From an uncultured Oscillospiraceae bacterium (GTDB lineage: Bacteria; Bacillota; Clostridia; Oscillospirales; Oscillospiraceae): a DNA stretch of 50,681 nt. A program made the position numbers and the translations under genes. Under the pieces are notes generated by a model, which had not been told where the DNA came from, made no database searches, and saw only the letters and a program-made list of their open reading frames with translations. Positions 6,881 to 15,102 of the stretch are shown in pieces (positions within the stretch are counted from its first letter, which is position 1; each line of letters begins with the position of its first letter). The stretch lies in contig CANRNF010000012.1 in NCBI GenBank assembly GCA_947631865.1, positions 1 through 50,681 on the forward strand, in the 5' to 3' direction.

Positions 6881-7410
6881 GGGGTGCGCTTCCTTTCGTT
6901 TTTTTCGTTTTTGCCCCGCGGGGTTTTCCCCGCCCGGCGTGACACATTCATCGCTCGCCCGGCCCCAAAAAGCAACCCGATTTACTACACAAACTTCGCC
7001 CCCCACGGCTTGTGTACAACCGACAAAAACCGGGCAAAACCGGCCCTTTTTCGCGCCCGCCGCCCGAAAACCCCAACCCGCCCAAAGCGGGAAAACCCTA
7101 CACGCCCCGCCCAGCTGGCGCCGTTTTTTGCCCCAAAAACCGCCCGCCGCGCCCACCCCCGGCGCCCACGTTCGCGTGTACGCGCGTAACGCCCACGCCC
7201 GCCCGTGCGCCCACCCCCGGCCGCGCCCACCCGCCGCCGCCCGTGCGCCCGCCCCCGGCCGCGCCCGCCCACTCGCCGCACACGCCCACCCGTGGCTGTG
7301 CGCCCAAGGGGGGCCTGAATCCCGGTGGTGCGTTACTAAGAGACCGCGGGCCCCTCTCGCGTAAATTTCCGCGAAATTGGGGAGGGGGGGGTCAAGCGGC
7401 CCAGAAACAC
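6881..7410. other. Gene-free, extremely GC-rich leader region
   Basis: About 530 bases with no convincing gene. The plus strand is cytosine-rich with repeated GCCCACCCCCGG-like and CCGCCC-like runs, so the minus strand is guanine-rich with many GGG tracts that could form quadruplexes. Open frames exist on both strands but give low-complexity Arg/Ala/Pro/Gly proteins. A dyad AATTTC-CGC-GAAATT sits at 7364-7378. If the minus-strand operon starts upstream, this would be its 5' leader. No clear promoter was found. Confidence 0.55.
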
Positions 7411-7437
7411 AAAAAAAGCCGCCCCTTTCGGAGCGGC
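7411..7437 (-). terminator. Strong terminator reading on the minus strand
   Basis: On the minus strand, GCCGCTCC (7437-7430), loop GAAA, GGGGCGGC (7425-7418), then seven T (7417-7411). It would stop a minus-strand transcript begun right of 7440, where no clear minus-strand gene is seen. Confidence 0.75.
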
Positions 7438-7501
7438 TGACGCAAAAAACGGCCCTCATGGTCGTGAGGAGCCGGTTGATCTCACTATTCTCTAAAATTG
7501 T

Positions 7502-7543
7502 CTTGGACGCAGCTTGCCATTTTAAGCTGCGCCCAAGTTTTTA
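7502..7543 (+). terminator. Strong terminator reading on the plus strand
   Basis: CTTGGACGCAGCTT (7502-7515) pairs with AAGCTGCGCCCAAG (7524-7537) with one mismatch, followed by TTTTT. No plus-strand gene lies immediately upstream, so it closes either a short RNA or read-through from the leader region. Confidence 0.7.
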
Positions 7544-7779
7544 TATCGACACACTGTGCGGCTTTTGCGCTGTGTGAAGCCGTAGGCTTTATCCGGTGGC
7601 GTGATCGCGTCCCGGCATCGGCCCCAACACAAGCCAGCGGTTCTCGCTGATACACAGGTTTCTTGTTATGTAAAATACCACACTTCACAACGATTTTTTT
7701 GGACTTTTTTGGAACTTATTATGAACGATTCTTTAATCTGGTGCCGTCACCTATCCAGACAGAGTGAGGAGGAACTTTC
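7544..7779. other. Hairpin-rich spacer before the ParB-methyltransferase gene
   Basis: No gene supported. After the terminator come a nested hairpin at about 7550-7576 (CACAC...GTGTG enclosing GCG...CGC) and a short one, AAGCC-GTA-GGCTT, at 7577-7589. The last 100 bases are AT-rich and should hold the promoter of the rightward operon, but no -35/-10 pair with acceptable spacing is clear. The GTG start at 7780 has GAGGAGG upstream. Confidence 0.4.
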
Positions 7780-9027
7780 GTGAACACAACCATGAATCTT
7801 CAAAAAATCCCAGTGGATCGCCTCAAACCCGCAAAATACAATCCTCGGAAAGACCTGAAGCCCGGCGACCCCGCCTACGAAAAAATCAAGCGAAGCCTGC
7901 ACGACTTCGGCTATGTTGACCCGGTCATTTGGAATGAGGTGACGGGCAACATCGTTGGTGGCCACCAGCGATACAAGGTGCTCGTCGCTGAGGGCTTGAC
8001 GGAGATCGACTGCGTGGTAGTTCACATCGAGGACCCGCAGGATGAGAAGTGCCTCAATATCGCACTTAATAAGGCAGTTGGTGAGTGGGAGCCGAAGGCT
8101 TTGGCTGATTTGCTTCAGGATCTGCAGCTGTCCGGCTATGACATGGGAGCCACCGGCTTTGACGCTGCCGAAATAGATGATCTTTTTTCTCAGGTCCATG
8201 ACAAGGATGTGAAAGACGATAACTGTGAGCTGGAGGCAGAGGACATCGCGCCCTTTGTGAAGCCGGGGGATGTGTGGACCTTGGGCCGTCACCGGATGGT
8301 CTGTGGTGACAGCACCAACCCGGATGACGTTGATCTGCTCATGGACGGCGTGAAGGCAAACTTGGTAGTGACTGACCCGCCGTACAACGTCAGCTATGAA
8401 TCGGCGGATGGAAAATCCATCCAGAACGACAGCATGGGTGATGAAAAGTTCTTCGAGTTCCTGCTGGCAGCGTTCAAGAACATGGCATCCCACATGGCCG
8501 AGGGTGGCAGCGCGTACATCTTCCATGCGGACACAGAGGGGTTGAACTTCCGCCGCGCCTTTAAGGAGGCGGGGTTCCATATCTCCGGCGTATGTATCTG
8601 GGTAAAGAATTCCCTGGTGCTGGGCCGCAGCCCCTACCAGTGGCAGCATGAACCGATCCTGTTCGGCTGGCTCCCCAACGGCAAGCATAAGTGGTTCTCC
8701 GACCGGAAGCAGTCCACCATCTGGCGGTACGATAAGCCCAAGAAGAGCAAGGAGCATCCCACCATGAAGCCCATCCCGCTCCTCGCCTATCCAATCAAGA
8801 ACAGCTCTGCACCCAATGCTGTGGTGATGGACCTGTTCGGTGGCAGCGGCTCCACACTCATTGCGTGTGAGCAGACCGACCGCATCTGCCGGACGATGGA
8901 GCTGGACCCGCGGTATGCCTCCGTCATAGTCCAGCGATACATCGACCTGGTTGGCAGCTCTGAGACCGTCCGGCTCCTGCGCGATGGGAAAGAGATACCT
9001 TTTGACCTGGCCGCATCCACTCAATGA
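7780..9027 (+). CDS. ParB/Srx nuclease-like domain fused to a DNA methyltransferase
   Basis: 415 residues, GTG start with AGGAGG at the right distance. Residues 6-130 are a ParB-like domain: VDRLKPAKYNPRK (12-24), GNIVGGHQRY (57-65), then a helical part. The methyltransferase follows: DPPYN at 199-203 (motif IV) and FGGSGST at 353-359 (motif I, AdoMet site), an order typical of beta-class amino-methyltransferases, with KEHPTMKP (324-331) between. It probably methylates adenine N6 or cytosine N4 in a site read by a central domain. Common near phage terminases in Firmicutes, with the ParB part possibly targeting DNA. No restriction enzyme is adjacent. Confidence 0.88.
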   Translation: MNTTMNLQKIPVDRLKPAKYNPRKDLKPGDPAYEKIKRSLHDFGYVDPVIWNEVTGNIVGGHQRYKVLVAEGLTEIDCVVVHIEDPQDEKCLNIALNKAVGEWEPKALADLLQDLQLSGYDMGATGFDAAEIDDLFSQVHDKDVKDDNCELEAEDIAPFVKPGDVWTLGRHRMVCGDSTNPDDVDLLMDGVKANLVVTDPPYNVSYESADGKSIQNDSMGDEKFFEFLLAAFKNMASHMAEGGSAYIFHADTEGLNFRRAFKEAGFHISGVCIWVKNSLVLGRSPYQWQHEPILFGWLPNGKHKWFSDRKQSTIWRYDKPKKSKEHPTMKPIPLLAYPIKNSSAPNAVVMDLFGGSGSTLIACEQTDRICRTMELDPRYASVIVQRYIDLVGSSETVRLLRDGKEIPFDLAASTQ

Positions 9028-9097
9028 ATCAGCGTTTTGCTGGAGCACTTAACCCTGTATGATATGAGCGGGGCTTTGCACCGCAGGGATTGCAAAT

Positions 9098-9880
9098 ATG
9101 GAGAATTTATCGTTATACAATGATGATTGCCTCACTATTTTAAGAACACTTAAGGGGGAAACGGTTGACCTTACGGTTACATCGCCTCCATACGACAATA
9201 TCCGTTCATATAACGGGTGCGTTATTAATTGGAATTATCAGACATTCCAGGCAATTGCCAAAGAGCTGTATCGAGTTACTGCAAAAGGCGGGGTAGTCGT
9301 ATGGGTCGTGAGTGACGCTACAGTTCATGGGAGTGAAACCGGGACGTCATTCAGGCAGGCATTATGGTTCAAAGAATGTGGTTTTAACTTGCATGACACG
9401 ATGATCTGGCAGAAAATTTCTCCTTTCCAGCATAGAAATAGGTACATCCAAGCCTTTGACTATATGTTCGTCTTAAGTAAAGGCGTTCCGAAAACAGCCA
9501 ATCTAATCCAAGACAGGAAGAATAAGTGGGGTGGGACGCAAGTACATGGAACAGAGCGGCAGCATGATGGGAGTACCAAGGCCCGGAGCAGTGTGCAAAA
9601 AGGAAAAACTGTTAAAGAATATGGTGCGAGATTTAATATTTGGGATATATCCCCGAACAAAGCTAATAAAACTGGGCATCCCGCTGTGTTCCCGGAGCAG
9701 TTAGCAACGGACCATATAAGAACGTGGAGTAAAGAGGGAGATACCGTCCTGGATTGCTTCATGGGAAGTGGAACGACTGGGGTTTCTTGCGTAAAGAACA
9801 GCCGCAGGTTCATTGGGGTTGAAATAGATAAGACGTACTTCGATATCGCCCGAACTCGAATACTTGGGGAGATACCATGA
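9098..9880 (+). CDS. DNA methyltransferase (TSPPY type)
   Basis: 260 residues. TSPPYDNIR at 28-36 is motif IV in the TSPPY form common in N4-cytosine methyltransferases and some N6-adenine ones; FMGSGTT at 221-227 is the AdoMet motif. GHPAVFPEQL precedes it. The gene is visibly more AT-rich than its neighbours (TTA, ATA and AAT codons are frequent), suggesting separate acquisition. It lies 70 bases after the ParB-methyltransferase gene; AGGGA precedes the ATG. No cognate nuclease follows, so self-protection or evasion of host restriction is more likely than a complete restriction system. Confidence 0.85.
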   Translation: MENLSLYNDDCLTILRTLKGETVDLTVTSPPYDNIRSYNGCVINWNYQTFQAIAKELYRVTAKGGVVVWVVSDATVHGSETGTSFRQALWFKECGFNLHDTMIWQKISPFQHRNRYIQAFDYMFVLSKGVPKTANLIQDRKNKWGGTQVHGTERQHDGSTKARSSVQKGKTVKEYGARFNIWDISPNKANKTGHPAVFPEQLATDHIRTWSKEGDTVLDCFMGSGTTGVSCVKNSRRFIGVEIDKTYFDIARTRILGEIP

Positions 9881-9956
9881 AATCAGTGATTATTTTGCGC
9901 TCTGTGAAAGCGGAGTGCTTTTTTGCTACTCATTTCACAGAAAGGCGGAATGCCAA

Positions 9957-10436
9957 ATGGCCACTAGAGGCAGGAAGCCCAAGCCCACCGCCCTGAAAGT
10001 GCTGGAGGGCAATCCCGGCAAGCGCCCACTGAACGAATATGAACCTATCCCGCCAAAAGGCACTATTGAGTGCCCGGACTGGCTGGAGGAAGAGGCCAAG
10101 CGGGAATGGGAGCGCCTTGCCCCGTCCCTCGAGGCCATGGGCGTCCTCACGACCGCTGATCTCACGGCCTTTGCAGGATACTGCCAAGCCTATGCCCGTT
10201 GGCGCGAGGCCGAGGAATTCATATCCCAGCACGGGTCCATCTTTCAGACCCCTTCCGGGTATGTTCAGCAAGTGCCACAGGTGAGCATCGCCCAGCAGAA
10301 TCTGAAGATCATGCAGAGCCTCTGCGCGGAGTTCGGGCTGACCCCTGCTACCAGGGCGAGGATCATAGCGGGCGGCGGAGGGAATGACGCGGCCTCCGAT
10401 GACCCAATGGAACAAGTGTTGAAGGGGGAGTGGTGA
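9957..10436 (+). CDS. terS: Phage terminase small subunit (P27 family)
   Basis: 159 residues from ATG 9957 (MATRGRKPKPTALKVLEGNP). The basic start, PGKRPLNEYEP, CPDWLEEEAKREWERL and the helical TADLTAFAGYCQAYARWREAEEFI stretch are typical of the P27 family, which binds packaging sites and recruits the large subunit. An upstream in-frame start would overlap the methyltransferase gene and lacks a ribosome site. The stop lies two bases before the GTG of the large subunit, as usual. Confidence 0.9.
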   Translation: MATRGRKPKPTALKVLEGNPGKRPLNEYEPIPPKGTIECPDWLEEEAKREWERLAPSLEAMGVLTTADLTAFAGYCQAYARWREAEEFISQHGSIFQTPSGYVQQVPQVSIAQQNLKIMQSLCAEFGLTPATRARIIAGGGGNDAASDDPMEQVLKGEW

Positions 10437-10437
10437 G

Positions 10438-11994
10438 GTGGCTTACGATGAGAGAAAGGCCCAGCGGGTGATCAAGTTCATCCAGGCGCTCAAGCATACA
10501 AAGGGTGAGTTCCATGGAGTGCCTTTCGACCTTCTTCCCTGGCAGGAGAAGATTATCCGCGACGTGTTTGGCACGGTCCGCGACGAGGACCCTACCATGC
10601 GGCAATACACTACCGCATACATTGAAATCCCCAAGAAGCAAGGGAAAAGTGAGCTGGGCGCCGCCATTGCCCTGAATATGCTGGTCAACGATGATGAGTG
10701 GAAGGCTGAGGTTTACTCCTGCGCCAGCGACCGCCAGCAGGCTGGTATCGTATTTGATGTGGCGGTGGATATGGTCAAACAGTCTCCTCCGCTGATGAAG
10801 CGCATCAAGATCATCCCTTCCACCAAGCGCATGGTGTATCAGCCAACTGGGAGCATCTATCAGGTGTTGTCCTCGGAAGTGGCCACCAAACACGGTCTGA
10901 ACGTGTCAGCCTGCATCTTCGATGAGCTGCACACCCAGCCTACTCGTGCTCTGTATGATGTTATGACCCAGGGAAGTGGTGACGCACGGAAACAGCCGCT
11001 GTGGTTTTTCCTGACTACTGCTGGGACGGACCGCAACAGCATCTGCTGGGAAGTCCATCAAAAGGCTCTTGACATCTTGGAAGGCCGGAAGATCGACCCC
11101 CGGTTCTATCCAGTGATATTCGGCTTGCCGGATGACGCTGACTGGACGAGCGAGGCCAACTGGTACAAGGCCAACCCCTCGCTGGGGCACACCATCACCA
11201 TCGACAAGGTGCGGGATGCTTTCCGAAAGGCCCTAGAGACGCCGGCAGATGAGAACCAGTTCCGCCAACTCCGGCTTAATCAATGGGTCAAACAAACTGT
11301 CCGCTGGATGCCCATGGATAAATGGGATGAGTGCGGCGGCGCGGTTGACCCATATCAGCTGGAGGGTCGTGCCTGCTATGCGGGGCTTGATCTGTCCAGC
11401 ACCAGCGATCTGACTGCCCTGGTACTGGTATTCCCGCCCTTGATGGACGGCAATCCGTATCAAGTCCTGCCCTACTTCTGGCTGCCGGAGGAAACGCTCT
11501 CCCTGCGGGTGCGCCGGGACCATGTTCCCTATGACGTGTGGCACAAGCAGGGTTTCATCCAGACCACCGAGGGCAACGTGGTCCATTACGGCTTCATTGA
11601 GCAGTTCATCTGCCAGCTCGGTGAGAAGTATAACATCCGCGAAATCGCCCATGACCGCTGGAACGCCACCATGATGGTGCAGCAGCTGGAGGAGGATGGT
11701 TTCACGATGGTGCCCTTCGGCCAGGGGTTCCGTGATATGAGTCCCCCGACCAAAGAACTGATGCGCATCGTGCTGGAGCATCGGCTGGCTCATGGCGGGA
11801 ACCCGGTTCTACGCTGGAACATGGACAATGCCTATGCCCGGACAGATCCCGCAGGAAACATCAAGCTGGATAAAGCAAAATCCACCGAGAAGGTGGACGG
11901 CGCGGTGGCGCTGGTCATGGCGCTGGACAGGGCCATGAAGAATCTGAACAGCGGGGACTCGGTGTATAACCACCGAGGCTTTATTGTTTTGTGA
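10438..11994 (+). CDS. terL: Phage terminase large subunit
   Basis: 518 residues, GTG start directly after the small subunit. ATPase: Walker A-like PKKQGKSE (65-72), Walker B CIFDE (159-163), coupling motif FLTTAG (191-196). Nuclease: GLDLSSTSD (316-324) gives the first metal-binding Asp, with later acidic residues in HDRWN (about 411-415) and near the C-terminus (DGAVALVMALDRA). The motor packages DNA into the prohead and cuts concatemers. The YmfN/P27-associated type with HK97-like heads. Confidence 0.93.
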   Translation: MAYDERKAQRVIKFIQALKHTKGEFHGVPFDLLPWQEKIIRDVFGTVRDEDPTMRQYTTAYIEIPKKQGKSELGAAIALNMLVNDDEWKAEVYSCASDRQQAGIVFDVAVDMVKQSPPLMKRIKIIPSTKRMVYQPTGSIYQVLSSEVATKHGLNVSACIFDELHTQPTRALYDVMTQGSGDARKQPLWFFLTTAGTDRNSICWEVHQKALDILEGRKIDPRFYPVIFGLPDDADWTSEANWYKANPSLGHTITIDKVRDAFRKALETPADENQFRQLRLNQWVKQTVRWMPMDKWDECGGAVDPYQLEGRACYAGLDLSSTSDLTALVLVFPPLMDGNPYQVLPYFWLPEETLSLRVRRDHVPYDVWHKQGFIQTTEGNVVHYGFIEQFICQLGEKYNIREIAHDRWNATMMVQQLEEDGFTMVPFGQGFRDMSPPTKELMRIVLEHRLAHGGNPVLRWNMDNAYARTDPAGNIKLDKAKSTEKVDGAVALVMALDRAMKNLNSGDSVYNHRGFIVL

Positions 11995-12005
11995 GGTGAT
12001 TGGCT

Positions 12006-12347
12006 ATGCCTATGAAGCCCAAACGCCCCTGCCGGTATCCCGGCTGCCCAGGGCTGTGTGAAAGCGGTCAGGTCTACTGCCCGGAACACATCCAATGGAG
12101 CGGGGAACGGTTGCGAGGCGGCGCGGATGCCAGAGGCTACAATGCCCGGTGGCGCAGGGAGCGGGCCGCTTTTCTGCGCAGGCATCCACTGTGCGTGAAG
12201 TGCCAGCAGGAAGGGAGGCTCACACCGGCGACTGTCGTGGATCACATTATCCCACACCGCGGTGACCAGGTCCTGTTTTGGGATAAAAAAAACTGGCAGC
12301 CCTTGTGTAAGAGCTGCCATGACAGAAAAACAGGGAGCGGTATGTAA
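12006..12347 (+). CDS. HNH endonuclease
   Basis: 113 residues from ATG 12006 (a TTG at 12000 is also possible; GAGGTGATT lies just upstream). Two CxxC pairs (HPLCVKCQ and PLCKSCHD) bind structural zinc. VVDHIIPH supplies the catalytic His and LCKSCHDRKT the final His of the HNH motif. HNH proteins next to terminase act with it in DNA packaging and maturation in HK97-like phages. Normally it precedes the small subunit; here it follows the large subunit. Confidence 0.88.
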   Translation: MPMKPKRPCRYPGCPGLCESGQVYCPEHIQWSGERLRGGADARGYNARWRRERAAFLRRHPLCVKCQQEGRLTPATVVDHIIPHRGDQVLFWDKKNWQPLCKSCHDRKTGSGM

Positions 12348-12372
12348 TTTTGCCATTCAGGTGATATCGGAG

Positions 12373-12621
12373 TTATGCATTGGGGTAGGCTTCTGGGGGT
12401 AGGAACTGGACCAGTTTGTTCATCCCGTCAACCGTCACACCATAATGATTCTCTATGAGTTTTTCGACCACTTCTTTGATGTCGTTGACGACTTCTATTG
12501 CCAATGGTGTAAGACAGACAAGAGTGCCGGTTGCAAGAATGGCGTGAGGCACATCCACAGTGTCCCAGAAGTGTCTCGCACTGGCCTGCCTGTAGCTTAA
12601 GCGGGTTTCGCGGTGATTCAT
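12373..12621 (-). CDS. Small hypothetical protein, reverse-oriented insertion
   Basis: 82 residues from ATG 12621 with GGGAGGG nine bases upstream. The middle (HAILATGTLVCLTPLAIEVV) is hydrophobic and could be one membrane helix, followed by IKEVVEKLIENHYGV. No family recognised. It runs against the surrounding operon and, with the following methyltransferase gene, interrupts the usual HNH-to-portal order. The AT-rich 12622-12850 spacer between them has an AATTATAATC box usable as a -10 on either strand. Confidence 0.45.
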   Translation of the reverse strand: MNHRETRLSYRQASARHFWDTVDVPHAILATGTLVCLTPLAIEVVNDIKEVVEKLIENHYGVTVDGMNKLVQFLPPEAYPNA

Positions 12622-12850
12622 CAATCAATGCCCTCCCTTCTACCAATCATATTGTTACTTATAGAAAAGGACAGTTAGTTGATTATAATTCGACTTTGAG
12701 CCTCATGAAAAAGAGGCAGAGCGACAGACTCCCTGTGTAGCAAGAACATGGTACAACTGGTTTTTGAGGAAAAGAATCTCATTTTGATAACAAAAATGGG
12801 TCAACGACCGTATTTTTGCTACCCGGATATTCTCCTGGGAGATTACGGCT

Positions 12851-13741
12851 TTGGAACTGAACAAAATCTACAATCAGGATTGCGTTGACGGCATGAAGCT
12901 GTGGATTCCCGACGAGAGCATCGACCTGGTTATCGCTGACCCCCCGTACTTTAAGGTGGTCGGCCAGAAATGGGACTACAAGTGGCGGACTGAAGATGAC
13001 TACCTGGCGTGGTCCGAAACATGGATCAAGGAAGCATCGCGGTCATTGAGAAAAGGCGGCTCCTTCTACATATTCGGCTATTTCAGGATTCTCTGCAGGT
13101 TGCTGCCTATCCTCGAAACAAGTGGTCTTGAACTCAGGCAGCAGTTGGTCGTGAATAAGGGCCTTCAGGCCGTTTCCGGCAGGGCAACGAAGAAATACAA
13201 AATGTTTCCCAACGTTACCGAGAGCATCCTCTTCCTTTATAAAGACCCTAAACCTTTTGTGAGGGCCTTCTTGAAACAGCGGCAGAGGGAGTTGAGTCTT
13301 TCCGCCAAAGAGATAAATCAGCGTCTGGGTGTAAAGTCTAATGGCGGTGGTATGTGGAGCATCTATACTGGAGAGAACGTGTGTAAACAGCTTCCCACCG
13401 AAGAGATGTGGCGCAGGCTTCAGACCATCCTGCAGTTTGACATGCCTTATGCAAGCATAGGCCAGACATATAACCCGCTGATGGGGCTCACCGACGTGTG
13501 GGACGACATCAACTTTCACAGTGAGGATAGATGCCACCCAACACAGAAGCCGCAGATGTTAATTGAGCGGCTGATCCTGGCAAGCAGCAACGAAGGTGAT
13601 GTTGTTCTTGATCCGTTTATGGGCGGTGGCTCCACGGCTGTTGCCTGCTTCAAAAACCTTCGCAAATACATCGGTTTTGAGAAGGAGAAAGAATACTTCA
13701 AAAAATCTTTAGAACGGCTGGCTCATAGAGCGATGAGCTAG
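12851..13741 (+). CDS. DNA adenine-type methyltransferase (DPPY)
   Basis: 296 residues. The start is a TTG with GGGAG eight bases upstream. DPPYF at 30-34 is motif IV, HPTQKP (about 233-238) precedes FMGGGST (256-262), the AdoMet-binding loop. The central region (KEINQRLGVKSNGGGMWSIY) is likely the target-recognition part. Third methyltransferase of the window and again without a restriction partner. Placed between HNH and portal, where these phages often carry inserted genes. Confidence 0.85.
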   Translation: MELNKIYNQDCVDGMKLWIPDESIDLVIADPPYFKVVGQKWDYKWRTEDDYLAWSETWIKEASRSLRKGGSFYIFGYFRILCRLLPILETSGLELRQQLVVNKGLQAVSGRATKKYKMFPNVTESILFLYKDPKPFVRAFLKQRQRELSLSAKEINQRLGVKSNGGGMWSIYTGENVCKQLPTEEMWRRLQTILQFDMPYASIGQTYNPLMGLTDVWDDINFHSEDRCHPTQKPQMLIERLILASSNEGDVVLDPFMGGGSTAVACFKNLRKYIGFEKEKEYFKKSLERLAHRAMS

Positions 13742-13764
13742 AAGTCCCCATAGAAGGAGAAAAC

Positions 13765-15102
13765 ATGAAGAATCCCTTTTCATTCATCTTTCACTCGCGA
13801 GACAAGCCCAAGGATGCGGTGTCTGCGGCGCCGACGTTCGCCTTTGGCATCAGCTTCTCAGGCAAGTCGGTCAATCCCACCACGGCCATCCAGGTATCTG
13901 CGGTGTACGCCTGTGTGCGGGTGATCGCCGAAACGATAGCCAGTCTGCCATTAGGCGTCTATGAGGGCACGGACGAGGGGAGCCGGAAAGCAACGGAGCA
14001 CCCGCTGTATCGCCTTCTCCATGACGAACCCAATGCGGAGATGACCAGTTTTATCTGGCGGGAAACCATGCTGGCGCACCTTCTGCTCTATGGCAACTCC
14101 TACAGCCAGATCATCCGCACGGGCCGCGCCAAGGTGGAGAGCCTCTACCCGCTACTCCCGGATCACATGGAGGTTGACCGGGACAGCCAGGGGAACCTGA
14201 CATACACCTACACCACTTCAGAGGGGCAGATGTATCGGCTTGACCCCACTGAGGTGCTGCACATCCCCGGACTCGGCTTCGACGGTGTTATGGGCTACAG
14301 CCCCATTGCGCTGGAGAAAAGCGCCATCGGCCTGGGGATCGCCGCCGAGGAGTATGGCAGCCGATTCTTTCAGAACGGTGCCAGGCCCAGCGGCATTCTG
14401 ACACACCCCAACACCGTAAAGGACCCTGCGGCACTCCGGGCCAGCTGGAATACAGCTTATGGCGGGTCCAGCAATACCGGTCGCGTGGCTGTGCTGGAGG
14501 AGGGTATGCACTTCGAGCCTTTGAGCATCCCGAACAACGAGGCGCAGTTCCTTGAGACCCGGAAGTTCCAGGTGAACGAGATCTGCCGGATATTCCGGGT
14601 CCCGCCGCACATGATCGGCGACCTTGATCGGGCGACGTTCTCCAACATCGAGAGCCAGAACATATCCTTTGCCGTCCACACCATCCGCCCCTGGCTGGTG
14701 AGGATCGAACAGGCCATCAATCGCGCCCTTATTCCTGAAAAGGAAAAGGGGCGCTATTATGTGCAGTTCAACCTGGACGGACTGATGCGAGGCGACTACA
14801 AGAGCCGCATGGAGGGCTATGCCATTGCGCGGCAAAACGGCTGGATGAGCGCCAATGACATCCGCGAATTGGAGAATCTGAACCCCATCCCCGATGAGCA
14901 GGGCGGAAGTGCCTACCTGATCAACGGGAACATGATCCCAATCAACATGGCTGGTCTCGGTATGCTCCTTGGCCTGACAACAGACAATGAGGAGCAGCAG
15001 GAAAGCACACCGGAGGAACCACAGGAACAGCAACAGGAAGAAGGTGCCGCCAATGCGCGAACCGGGCGAAAACGGAAAAATGACTCTCGGAAGCCTGTTT
15101 GA
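13765..15102 (+). CDS. HK97-family portal protein
   Basis: 445 residues, AAGGAG before the ATG. Portal signatures: AIQVSAVYACVRVIAETIASLP (41-62), HPLYRLLHDEPN (79-90), LLLYGNSYSQI, EVLHIPGLGFDGVMGYSPI, FQNGARPSGIL and RVPPHMIGDL. Twelve copies form the ring through which DNA enters the head and on which the connector assembles. The C-terminal 40 residues are Glu/Gln-rich then basic, and the last 50 bases overlap the next gene in another frame. Confidence 0.95.
   Translation: MKNPFSFIFHSRDKPKDAVSAAPTFAFGISFSGKSVNPTTAIQVSAVYACVRVIAETIASLPLGVYEGTDEGSRKATEHPLYRLLHDEPNAEMTSFIWRETMLAHLLLYGNSYSQIIRTGRAKVESLYPLLPDHMEVDRDSQGNLTYTYTTSEGQMYRLDPTEVLHIPGLGFDGVMGYSPIALEKSAIGLGIAAEEYGSRFFQNGARPSGILTHPNTVKDPAALRASWNTAYGGSSNTGRVAVLEEGMHFEPLSIPNNEAQFLETRKFQVNEICRIFRVPPHMIGDLDRATFSNIESQNISFAVHTIRPWLVRIEQAINRALIPEKEKGRYYVQFNLDGLMRGDYKSRMEGYAIARQNGWMSANDIRELENLNPIPDEQGGSAYLINGNMIPINMAGLGMLLGLTTDNEEQQESTPEEPQEQQQEEGAANARTGRKRKNDSRKPV

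Noticed and set aside
6900..7460. Long open frames on both strands of the GC-rich leader
   Set aside because: They give low-complexity Arg/Pro/Ala/Gly proteins in several overlapping frames, as any very GC-rich DNA does, and no ribosome site fits.
7485..7688. 67-residue minus-strand frame before the ParB-methyltransferase gene
   Set aside because: GTG start without ribosome site, and the frame covers terminator and hairpin sequences; treated as non-coding.
7694..7722. TTGGAC/TATTAT promoter before the ParB-methyltransferase gene
   Set aside because: The spacer is only 12 bases, too short for a functional promoter.
12748..12888. 46-codon plus-strand frame overlapping the start of the third methyltransferase
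   Set aside because: No ribosome site and extensive overlap with the methyltransferase gene; most likely chance.
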